64,000 nucleotides of DNA, from assembly GCF_026163695.1 (NCBI RefSeq), contig NZ_JAOTID010000001.1:620001-684000 (forward strand), given 5' to 3'. Numbering within the stretch: position 1 is the first letter of the stretch; every line of letters begins with the position of its first letter. Of this stretch, positions 16,568-24,562 are shown one piece after another. The DNA comes from Shumkonia mesophila. Its GTDB lineage: Bacteria; Pseudomonadota; Alphaproteobacteria; Rhodospirillales; Shumkoniaceae. A program made the position numbers and the translations under genes. A model generated the notes under the pieces. That model was not told the origin of the DNA. It was given only the letters and a program-made list of their open reading frames with translations, and did not search any database.

Positions 16568-17467
16568 TCACGGACCGGGAGAGACGGCCGGGGCCGACCC
16601 GGGGGTGACGTCGGTCCCGGTGCTGGCATCGACCGTGCCGTCGTCGGCTTCCTCGCCAGGCTCCTCATCGCCGGCGCCGGCGGCAACGGCTTCGGCGGCG
16701 GCCGAGAAACCGACCGCCGAGGTCGGCGACGCATTGGCCTTGGCCTGATCCGCCGCGTTCATGGCACCGGCGATTCCCTGCACCGAGGGGCCGCCGGGGT
16801 GCGACCAGCCGGCGCCGATCAGGCCGGCCTCCAGTTCGGTGACGTCAACGCCGAGGGTATCGGCCAGCGAATCGAGCGTGGCCTTGCCGACCGTGGCGCG
16901 ATCCCGGCTGCGAGTCTGGGTCTGCGTCTGGGTTTGAGTCTGCGTCTGCGTACGGCTGCGGTCGCGAGCCGTTTCGCCCTTGGCGGCGCCGCGGCTGGCT
17001 TCGGGTCCGAAGGCCGACGGGCTGGCCGGACCGGCCTCGAAACCCTTGGCCTGGCCCGGCGCCGTGCCGCCGTGTCCGGGATTCGACGCGGACGCGCCGG
17101 CGGTTCCGCCACCGCTACGGCCGTTGGCGTTGCCGCGGCCGACCGAGCCCGGCTCGCTGGACGTGCCGCTCGCGGCGCTGCTGTCGGGACCGCCTGGGCT
17201 GTCGGCGCCGCCGCCGTTGCCGTTGCCGTTGCCGCCACTATTGCCGCTATTACCGCCACTATTGCCGTTGCCGTTGCCGCCGCCATTGCCGCCGCCGTTG
17301 CCGTCCTTGGCGAAGGCGGCCTTGTCGATCGGCAGGAAGCTTCCGGCATCGAGGCCGAACGGCGCCGCCGCCAGCGCGATGGCGAGGGCGCCGGCCACCG
17401 ACGCCATGATGGCGGCGCGGCCGGCGAATCCGCCTGGCCGCAAGTCCGATACGTGCTGTCTTTCCAT
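16568..17467 (-). CDS. Gly/Asn-rich secreted protein with Thr-Gln repeat, unknown function
   Basis: 299 aa. A hydrophobic segment (about 20-40) with AAFAKD forms a likely signal peptide. A low-complexity Gly/Asn/Ser region (about 57-95) follows, then a strict (TQ)6 tract (about residues 180-192) flanked by RSR/RDR, and a more ordered region (LDSLADTLGVDVTELEAGL). I do not recognise the family; an envelope or extracellular role is likely. It is divergent from the ECF sigma operon and has the same GGAAT-N16-CGTT promoter motif, so it is probably an ECF target. The ATG at 17467 follows CGAGGTAAC. Confidence 0.7.
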   Translation of the reverse strand: MERQHVSDLRPGGFAGRAAIMASVAGALAIALAAAPFGLDAGSFLPIDKAAFAKDGNGGGNGGGNGNGNSGGNSGNSGGNGNGNGGGADSPGGPDSSAASGTSSEPGSVGRGNANGRSGGGTAGASASNPGHGGTAPGQAKGFEAGPASPSAFGPEASRGAAKGETARDRSRTQTQTQTQTQTQTRSRDRATVGKATLDSLADTLGVDVTELEAGLIGAGWSHPGGPSVQGIAGAMNAADQAKANASPTSAVGFSAAAEAVAAGAGDEEPGEEADDGTVDASTGTDVTPGSAPAVSPGP

Positions 17468-17551
17468 GGCGTTACCTCGGTTCATCTCTGTCCATCCCGT
17501 CGCTTCGGCCCTGGACCGGGCCATCCGGACGCATTCCGTCCTCGTGGCGAC

Positions 17552-17576
17552 AACGGGCCGGGCGGTGAAAAATTCC
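17552..17576 (-). promoter_or_regulatory. ECF-type promoter (GGAAT-N16-CGTT) for the secreted protein gene
   Basis: The minus strand carries GGAAT at 17576-17572, a 16-nt spacer, then CGTT at 17555-17552. This is one base from the alphaproteobacterial EcfG-type consensus GGAAC-N16/17-CGTT. The expected 5' UTR is about 75-80 nt. Confidence 0.6.
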
Positions 17577-17612
17577 GGCGTCGGTCGAGGATAATTTTTT
17601 TGGGCCGGGGCG

Positions 17613-17637
17613 GGAATAACCGGATAATTGGGCCGTT
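17613..17637 (+). promoter_or_regulatory. ECF-type promoter (GGAAT-N16-CGTT) for the ECF sigma operon
   Basis: GGAAT at 17613-17617 and CGTT at 17634-17637, spacer exactly 16, the same motif as on the opposite strand 60 bp away. It is placed to start transcription near 17644, just ahead of the sigma factor gene, consistent with autoregulation. Confidence 0.6.
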
Positions 17638-17659
17638 CTCAATCCAACGATGGCGGGGC

Positions 17660-18220
17660 GTGTGCGGGTTGGCAAGGGTGGACCAGATATTCCGGGACGG
17701 GCTGATCGAACTGTTGCCGCGGCTGCGGCGCTTCGCGCGCGCCCTGGCCGGCCGTCCCGACCAGGCCGACGACCTGGTGCAGGCGGCCCTGGAGAAGGCC
17801 CTGACGAAGTCCCAACAGTGGCGGGGCGGGACGCGGCTCGACAGCTGGATGTTTCGCATCGTCCAGACGACGTGGATCGATACCTGCCGCGCGGCATCGA
17901 TCCGCGGGTCCCATCTCGAGGCGGTGGACCCAGAAACGGTGGCGGATTACGGCCCTTTGCGGCGTATCGAGGCGCGCCTCACCCTGGCCGCCGTCCGCCA
18001 GGCCATCCGCGCCCTGCCCGATCCGCAGCGCGCCGTCCTGGGGCTGGTCTGCGTCGAGGGGCTGTCCTACCGCGAGGCCGCCGACGTGCTCGGCATTCCG
18101 GTCGGCACGGTGATGAGCCGGCTGTCCCGCGCCCGCCTGTCGCTCGACCGCATGGTGGGGGCGGGGCCGGTGGCGGAACGGCCACAGGAAACGAACGAGG
18201 TCGGTCATGGAACGGTTTGA
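17660..18220 (+). CDS. ECF-family RNA polymerase sigma factor
   Basis: About 186 aa. Region 2: ADDLVQAALEKAL..WMFRIVQTTWIDTCRA. Region 4: LPDPQRAVLGLVCVEGLSYREAADVLGIPVGTVMSRLSRAR. Typical ECF length with no extra domains. No ATG fits the start; GTG at 17660, TTG at 17669 and GTG at 17678 are in frame and all lie downstream of the predicted promoter. The 3' end overlaps the anti-sigma gene by 14 nt, which supports coupled synthesis. Confidence 0.88.
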   Translation: MCGLARVDQIFRDGLIELLPRLRRFARALAGRPDQADDLVQAALEKALTKSQQWRGGTRLDSWMFRIVQTTWIDTCRAASIRGSHLEAVDPETVADYGPLRRIEARLTLAAVRQAIRALPDPQRAVLGLVCVEGLSYREAADVLGIPVGTVMSRLSRARLSLDRMVGAGPVAERPQETNEVGHGTV

Positions 18221-18845
18221 GCTGAGTACCCTGATGGCCTATGCCGACGGCGAACTGGATGCCGAAACCGCCCGCGAGGTCGAGGCCCATCTGGCCTCGT
18301 CGGCCGAGGACCGCGAAACGGTCCGGGCGATGAGGCGCAGCGCCACGCTGGCCCGCGCCGCGCTCAACGAGCCGCTCACCGAGGCGGTGCCCGAACGCCT
18401 CGTCGCGACGGTGACGGCGGGCCGGCGGCCTCGCGCCCTCCCGTCGTCCTGGCGCGCCCTGGCGGCGGCGCTGGCCGGCCTGATGATCGGCGTCGGCGGG
18501 ACCATCGGCGGGCTTTATCTCGGCGACCGCTCCGCAGCCCCGGGGATGACGGTCGCCGACCTCAGCCTGCGCGAGGGCACCCTGCAACAGACCCTGGAGA
18601 AGAAAGTCAGCGGCACCGACGTCCGCTGGCAAAATCCCGACTCCGGGCATTCCGGCGTCATCGCGCCGGTCCGCACCATGCAGCGGGCCGATGGCACCTT
18701 TTGCCGCGAGTACCGGGAGACGGTGGTGATCGGGGGCGTCGTCGACCGCCGGTTCGGGGTCGCCTGCCGCCAGGCGGACGGCGTGTGGAAGGTTCGCTAC
18801 GAGATCCTGCCGAAAGACGAAGACGCCATCAGCCGCGGATCATGA
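18207..18845 (+). CDS. Transmembrane anti-sigma factor with C-terminal surface-antigen-like domain
   Basis: 212 aa. The N-terminal region (LMAYADGELDAETAREVEAHLA) matches the cytoplasmic anti-sigma domain that holds an ECF factor. One TM helix lies at about 88-110. The periplasmic C-terminus (about 118-205) contains two cysteines in GTFCREYRE and GVACRQADGVWK. This domain recurs in the next gene and resembles the conserved C-terminus of rickettsial 17-kDa/RT0821-type surface proteins. It may sense the envelope state. Coupled to the sigma gene upstream and to the lipoprotein downstream (ATGA). Confidence 0.83.
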   Translation: MERFELSTLMAYADGELDAETAREVEAHLASSAEDRETVRAMRRSATLARAALNEPLTEAVPERLVATVTAGRRPRALPSSWRALAAALAGLMIGVGGTIGGLYLGDRSAAPGMTVADLSLREGTLQQTLEKKVSGTDVRWQNPDSGHSGVIAPVRTMQRADGTFCREYRETVVIGGVVDRRFGVACRQADGVWKVRYEILPKDEDAISRGS

Positions 18846-19804
18846 CGCCCCCCCTTCCGACGCTGCCGGGACGCGTGCTGGCCATCGTCGCGGCGGCCTG
18901 CATCGTGGCCGCCTGCCAGAACGCCAGCGAAGGGTTCGAGAACCTGAAGGCCACGCTCACGTCGGCCAACCTGGCCTACGTCGAAACCCGCAGCGGCGGA
19001 CCGGCGCTGCCGCCGGCGCCCCTGCCCGAATACGGCGTCGGCGACGCCTTCGCGTTCGACAACAACCGCGTCCACACCGTCGCCGCCGTCGACGGCGCCA
19101 CGATCCGCTGGGACGCCGGGGCGGACTTCCGCTATGCCACCCTGCGCAACTTCGCCCTGCCCCGACTGTCCTGGTCGTGGAAGCGGAATGACGGAACCAC
19201 CGCGTCGGGAACGGCAAAACCCGACGTCGCGCCCAAGGCGCTGTGGCCGCTCAAGGTCGGCAACCGCACGGCCTATTCCTCCAGCGATACCTATCGCGAC
19301 GGCGACGACAAACCGTCGTCCTATCTGCAGGAGTGGAAATGCTGGGTGGCGGGCACCGAGACGGTGGCGGTGCCGGCCGGACGATTCGACACCTTCGAGA
19401 TCGTCTGCGACCGTCGGTACGGCGGCCACTGGGCGCAACGCAGCCGCTGGTACTATGCCCCGGCGGCCGGCCATTACGTGCGGCGCATCCTGGATTTTTC
19501 GGGGGCCGATTCCCAGAAGATGGACCTTGTCGCCTATGGGCCCAGACCGCTGTCCCTGCCTGCCGCCGCCGCCCGCCTGCGGGCGGAGACGGTGCAGCGG
19601 GCCCTGGAAAAGACGAAAAGCGGCCAGACGGTGACGGCCAACGGTGGCGGCTATGCTGTCGCCGTCACGCCGCTGCGCACCGTCCGCACGCCGGCGGGCG
19701 CCTTCTGCCGCGACTACCGGCAGGAAATCTCGGTGCGCGGCCGCACCAGCCAACAGCAAGGCAGCGCCTGCCGCGACGGAAAGGGCATCTGGCAAAGCCG
19801 CTGA
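18842..19804 (+). CDS. Lipoprotein sharing the anti-sigma factor's C-terminal domain
   Basis: 320 aa. The signal peptide ends in lipobox IVAACQ (Cys about 21). The middle region contains paired cysteines (WKCWVAG, IVCDRRYGGHW). The last 80 residues repeat the layout of the anti-sigma C-terminus: LRAETVQRALEK, VTPLRTVRTPAGAFCRDYRQ, GSACRDGKGIWQSR. It is encoded 4 nt overlapping the anti-sigma stop, so the three genes are one operon. It could be the envelope partner or decoy for the anti-sigma sensor domain. I know no named family for the full length. Confidence 0.75.
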   Translation: MTPPLPTLPGRVLAIVAAACIVAACQNASEGFENLKATLTSANLAYVETRSGGPALPPAPLPEYGVGDAFAFDNNRVHTVAAVDGATIRWDAGADFRYATLRNFALPRLSWSWKRNDGTTASGTAKPDVAPKALWPLKVGNRTAYSSSDTYRDGDDKPSSYLQEWKCWVAGTETVAVPAGRFDTFEIVCDRRYGGHWAQRSRWYYAPAAGHYVRRILDFSGADSQKMDLVAYGPRPLSLPAAAARLRAETVQRALEKTKSGQTVTANGGGYAVAVTPLRTVRTPAGAFCRDYRQEISVRGRTSQQQGSACRDGKGIWQSR

Positions 19805-19828
19805 GGGAAAGATCCGGGGCGAACGCCG

Positions 19829-20494
19829 CTACGCCGCGGCGGCTTCGATCGGAAGGCCGGCCGCCCGCCACTCCGGCAGTCCATCCTCCAGGCGGTGCGC
19901 CTTGAAGCCGCGGGCGCGCAAAGCGGCGACGGCCTCGAACGAGAGCACGCAGTAGGGGCCGCGGCAATAGGCGACGACGTCCTGCGTGGGGTCGAGTTCG
20001 GCCAGCCGCGCCTCAAGCTGGTCCAGTGGCATGCTGACCGCTCCCGGCAGGTGGCCCATGGCGAACTCGTCGGCCGGACGGACGTCGAGCACGGTCACCG
20101 CCCCCTCGCGCAGGCGGCCGAGCAGTTCGTCGGGCGACACCGGCTCCAGGCTGTCGCGGTCCGCGAAATAGCCGCGCACGATGCTGTCCACCTCGGCGAG
20201 ATTGCGTTCCGCCACGTGGCGCAGCGCCGAGAGCAATTGCAGTACCCCGTCGTCGGCCAGGTGGCAGAGCACAAACTTGCCGTCCCGGCGCGCCGCGACC
20301 AGGCCGGCCCGGCGCAACTGCTGCAAATGCTGCGAGGCGTTGGCGACGGACAGGCCGGTGCGCTCGGCCAGCGCCTCGACGCCCCGCTCTCCTTGCGCCA
20401 GGTGTTCGAGGATCTCCAGCCGGTGCGGATGCCCCAGCGCCCGGGCCACCGCCGCGAACTCGGCGAACAGGGCCTGCTTGGGGGTTGTTGACAT
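19829..20494 (-). CDS. ArsR-family regulator fused to a rhodanese domain
   Basis: 221 aa. The N-terminal ArsR/SmtB winged helix (about 10-95; ALGHPHRLEILEHL, LSVANASQHLQQLRRAGLV) has no obvious metal cysteines. A rhodanese domain (about 125-215) has active-site loop CRGPYC, the first Cys being the probable persulfide carrier. Such fusions are known in sulfur-related regulation and suggest that persulfide state controls DNA binding. It is divergent from a DsrE and a cysteine desulfurase gene with a palindromic operator between them. Confidence 0.88.
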   Translation of the reverse strand: MSTTPKQALFAEFAAVARALGHPHRLEILEHLAQGERGVEALAERTGLSVANASQHLQQLRRAGLVAARRDGKFVLCHLADDGVLQLLSALRHVAERNLAEVDSIVRGYFADRDSLEPVSPDELLGRLREGAVTVLDVRPADEFAMGHLPGAVSMPLDQLEARLAELDPTQDVVAYCRGPYCVLSFEAVAALRARGFKAHRLEDGLPEWRAAGLPIEAAAA

Positions 20495-20516
20495 CGCCGG
20501 CCTCCTATCGTTATAT

Positions 20517-20538
20517 CATTCAAGAGATTAATTGAATG
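20517..20538. promoter_or_regulatory. Probable ArsR-type operator
   Basis: A 7-bp perfect inverted repeat CATTCAA-N8-TTGAATG in an AT-rich gap between divergent genes, the size and form of ArsR/SmtB operators. It sits 23 bp upstream of the regulator start and about 47 bp before the DsrE start, so binding would repress both directions. Confidence 0.65.
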
Positions 20539-20584
20539 TATGGTCTCCGAGGAGGCTTGGCAAGGACCGGAAGGACGCCTGGCG

Positions 20585-20938
20585 ATGAAGATCCTGCTGA
20601 TTCTCAACGACCCGCCCTACGGCACCGAACACTGCTACAACGCGCTCAGGCTGGCCCACACCCTCATGAAGAAGGACCCCGAGGCCGAGATCACCGTCTT
20701 CCTGATGGCCGACTCGGTGGTCGCCGCCCGCAGGGGCCAGAAGACGCCTGACGGTTATTACAACATGGAGCGCATGGTCCGGCGGGTGGCCCTCGGCAAG
20801 GGCGGCGTGTTGATGTGCGGCACCTGCATGGACGCGCGCGGCATGACCGACGACGACCTCTTGGACGGCGCCCGTCGAAGCACCATGGACGAACTGGCGG
20901 CGGCGACGCTGGCCGCCGACAAGGTCCTGGTGTTCTAG
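20585..20938 (+). CDS. DsrE/DsrF-like sulfur-relay family protein
   Basis: 117 aa from the ATG at 20585. The fold signature is MKILLILNDPPYGTEHCYNALRLAHTL, with LMCGTCMDARG carrying candidate persulfide cysteines. DsrE-like proteins bind or pass sulfane sulfur. An ATG at 20540 is in frame but lies only 2 bp past the operator, leaving no room for a promoter and ribosome site, so the inner start is preferred. It lies 3 bp from the cysteine desulfurase gene and shares its transcript. Confidence 0.82.
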   Translation: MKILLILNDPPYGTEHCYNALRLAHTLMKKDPEAEITVFLMADSVVAARRGQKTPDGYYNMERMVRRVALGKGGVLMCGTCMDARGMTDDDLLDGARRSTMDELAAATLAADKVLVF

Positions 20939-20941
20939 GCC

Positions 20942-22084
20942 ATGCGGCGGATCTATCTCGACCATAACGCCAGCACGCCGCTGGCGCCCGAGGTCGCCGC
21001 CGCCATGGAAGGCGCGATGGAGGAGGCGTTCGGCAATCCCTCCAGTCCCCATTGGGCGGGCGTCCCCGCCCGTCGGGGGATCGAGGAGGCCCGCCGGCAG
21101 GTCGCCGGCCTGCTCGGCTGCGACCCTGGCGAGGTGGTGTTCACCAGCGGCGGCAGCGAATCCAACAACATGGCGCTCAAGGGCGCCTTCTTCGCCAGCC
21201 AACGCCCGCGTCGGCACATCGTCACCACCAGCGTCGAGCATCCGGCCATCGTCGCCCCGCTGCGTTTCCTCGAACGCCTGGGCGCCGAGGTCACGTGGCT
21301 GGCGGTCGACGCCACGGGGCGCATCGATCCCGCCGACCTGGAGCGGGCCATCACCGCCGACACCATTCTGGTCAGCATCATGCACGCCAACAACGAGGTC
21401 GGCACCCTCCAGCCGATCGCCGAATGCGTCGCCATCGCGCGCCGCCACGGCATTCCGCTGCACACCGACGCCGCCCAATCCGTCGGCAAGATCCCGACGC
21501 GGGTCGATGATCTCGGCGTCGACTTGCTGACCATCGCCGGCCACAAGCTTTATGCGCCGAAGGGGATCGGCGCGCTTTACGTGCGGGCTGGGACCGCGCT
21601 GGAACCCCTGGTGCACGGTGCCGGCCATGAAGGCGGCCGCCGGGCGGGCACCGAAAGCGCCCTGCTGGCGGCGGCGCTGGGTGCGGCCTGCGTTCTTGCC
21701 GGCGATCTTTCGGTCATGGAGCGGGTGAAGGGGCTGCGGGATCGCTTCTGGCACGCGCTTCAGCAGCGTTTCGGCGACAAGGTCGCACTCAACGGCCATC
21801 CGGAATGGCGGCTGCCCAATACCCTCAACGTCTCCTTCGTCGGGCGCGTCGGCGCCGACATCCTGGCGGCGCTCGACGGCGTCGCCGCCTCGACCGGTTC
21901 GGCCTGCCATGCCGGGCGCATCGAACTGTCGCCGGTACTGAAAGCGATGGGGGTGGCCCCCGAAGTCGGCATGGGCGCGATCCGCTTCAGCCTCGGCCGC
22001 AAGACGACGGCGGAAGAAGTCGACGCGGTCGTCGAGGCGCTTTCGAGGCTGCCTTTGCTCGCCGCCGGGCGTCGCGCAAATTAA
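20942..22084 (+). CDS. Cysteine desulfurase (NifS/IscS-like)
   Basis: A 380-aa class V aminotransferase-fold PLP enzyme that releases sulfur from cysteine as an enzyme persulfide. N-terminal YLDHNASTP, the PLP lysine in AGHKLYAPKG (about residue 201), GGGR-type loop GHEGGRRAGTE, and the catalytic Cys in STGSACHAG (about 322). It is paired with DsrE and a rhodanese-type regulator rather than with an isc operon, so it may supply sulfur for purposes other than Fe-S clusters. A second desulfurase (SufS) is encoded at 62628-63896. Confidence 0.9.
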   Translation: MRRIYLDHNASTPLAPEVAAAMEGAMEEAFGNPSSPHWAGVPARRGIEEARRQVAGLLGCDPGEVVFTSGGSESNNMALKGAFFASQRPRRHIVTTSVEHPAIVAPLRFLERLGAEVTWLAVDATGRIDPADLERAITADTILVSIMHANNEVGTLQPIAECVAIARRHGIPLHTDAAQSVGKIPTRVDDLGVDLLTIAGHKLYAPKGIGALYVRAGTALEPLVHGAGHEGGRRAGTESALLAAALGAACVLAGDLSVMERVKGLRDRFWHALQQRFGDKVALNGHPEWRLPNTLNVSFVGRVGADILAALDGVAASTGSACHAGRIELSPVLKAMGVAPEVGMGAIRFSLGRKTTAEEVDAVVEALSRLPLLAAGRRAN

Positions 22085-22124
22085 CGAATGGCGGCGGGGC
22101 GTGACGGGGAAAAGCGGAAAGGAT

Positions 22125-22201
22125 TGGCGCGCCCGGCAGGACTCGAACCTGCGACCTCATGCTCCGGAGGCATGCGCTCTATCCATCTGAGCTACGGGCG
22201 C
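22125..22201 (-). tRNA. tRNA-Arg (anticodon CCG)
   Basis: A complete cloverleaf on the minus strand: acceptor GCGCCCG/CGGGCGC, D arm GCTC..GAGC, anticodon stem CATGC/GCATG with loop CTCCGGA, T arm GCAGG-TTCGAGT-CCTGC. The 3' CCA is encoded at 22127-22125. The anticodon CCG reads CGG arginine codons, common in this GC-rich genome. Confidence 0.95.
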
Positions 22202-22273
22202 CGCGGGGCGCGACATTACGCTAAGGCCGCGCGTCGGTAAAGTCATTATGGCCGACCTTCGGGAAGGGCCGAA

Positions 22274-23262
22274 TCACGGGGCGGCGGCGGTCAGCACCTG
22301 GCGGGCGTGGGTATCGGCGCCGGATGGCAGCGGCCCCTGCGGATCGCCGATCCAGGCGGTGACGTCGGCCCACACGGCGGGGGCCTCGAGGTCGCGCAGC
22401 AGCATGTGAAAGCCCTTCTCGTAAAGGGCCGTCCGCTGGTGCCAGCGTTCGGCCGCCGGCAGGCTGCCCAGCATCCGGAAACTGGGCTCCTTGGGGATGA
22501 TCTCGTCCTTCTCGCCATAGAGCACCAGGGTCCGGCCGGTCAGCCGCGGCGCCGCGGCCAGCGCCGCGTCCATCAGGTCGGCCAGCCCATGGATGGCGTC
22601 GACCCGGGTCTCCTTGATGACCAGCGGATCGCGCGACAGCGCGCGCAGCATCTCGATGTTGTCCGACGCCTTGAGGCCGAGCCCCCGGCCGCTGAGCTTG
22701 AGCCACGGCACCGTGTAGGAAGCCACGGCAAGGGCGGCGCGTTGATACCACGGCATGGATTCCCGCCCCCACACCGCCGGCGCCACCAGGACGACGCCGT
22801 CCACCGCCGGCGGCTCGGGTCCGGTCACCGCCACCATGGTGACGGCACCGCCCATGCTTTCGCCGAGGACATAGAGAGGAACGTCCGGGTGGGTCCGTCG
22901 CAGCAGCGCCGCCGCCGCTCCGAGGTCGCCGGTGAGCGCCGGGATGCCTGGCCACAGGCCGCGCATGGCGGTGGCCCCGAAGCCGCGCTGATCGTAGGCG
23001 TAGACGGCGACGCCCCTGCCGGCCAGGAAGGCGCCGATGCCGGCGAAGGCGTTCGAATAGTCGTTGAAGCCGTGCAGCGCCAGCACCACCGCCCGGGGTT
23101 GTCCCTCCGGGCGCCAGACGCGCAACGGCAATCTGGCGCCGTCGGCGGCGACGAACGCTTCGGTACCCAGCACGGGTTCGGCGACCGGCGGGCCGGCCGC
23201 CTCGATGCGCGGCGCGCAGGCGGCGACGACGAGCAGGGCGGCGGCGAGGGCGAGGCGGCGGA

Positions 23263-23266
<4 letters not shown>
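22274..23266 (-). CDS. Lipoprotein alpha/beta hydrolase (monoacylglycerol lipase-like)
   Basis: 330 aa. Signal peptide with lipobox VVAACAP (Cys about 17), then an alpha/beta-hydrolase domain: oxyanion segment LHGFNDYSNAF, nucleophile elbow GESMGG, acid in LYGEKDEIIP, and the histidine in EKGFHMLLRD. The layout matches serine aminopeptidase S33/monoglyceride-lipase-like proteins. GTG start at 23266, overlapping the ABC ATPase stop by 4 nt (GTGA). An unexplained pairing of an ATPase and an envelope hydrolase. Confidence 0.85.
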
Positions 23267-24222
<956 letters not shown>

Positions 24223-24343
24223 GGAGCCTATATATGGGCTGGGAACGTGGGAATCCGAGGTGCGGCAATCCCGGCGTTGATTGTCCGTCGCCAATCGGTA
24301 TCATCCCCTCCTCCAGTGGGTCAACGGTGTTGGGAGCTTGGGC

Positions 24344-24523
24344 ATGGACGCGGACGAACCCATTTATGTGAACGACAAGCGGGTGGCCTGCGACGGCAAC
24401 GGCGGCGCCTTGGGCCATCCCCGCATTTTCCTGACCATGGACCCCGACAAGGAAACGGTCTGCCCCTACTGCTCGCGCCGTTTCGTTTACGCCGGCGACT
24501 CCGAAACCAGCGTCGCCCGCTGA
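24344..24523 (+). CDS. Small zinc-finger protein (CHCC type, NDUFS6-like)
   Basis: 59 aa. The ligand pattern C-x8-H-x14-C-x2-C is visible in VACDGN..LGHPRIF..TVCPYCSRRF. This is the zf-CHCC domain, which in mitochondria is the NDUFS6 subunit of complex I and in alphaproteobacteria is a small stand-alone protein. The start at 24344 follows GGGAGC; an ATG at 24281 would add an unconserved leader. polA begins 39 bp downstream. Confidence 0.85.
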   Translation: MDADEPIYVNDKRVACDGNGGALGHPRIFLTMDPDKETVCPYCSRRFVYAGDSETSVAR

Positions 24524-24562
24524 GGCGGGCGCCACCCCGGCCGCGTTCCCGAAGGAGGGTCG

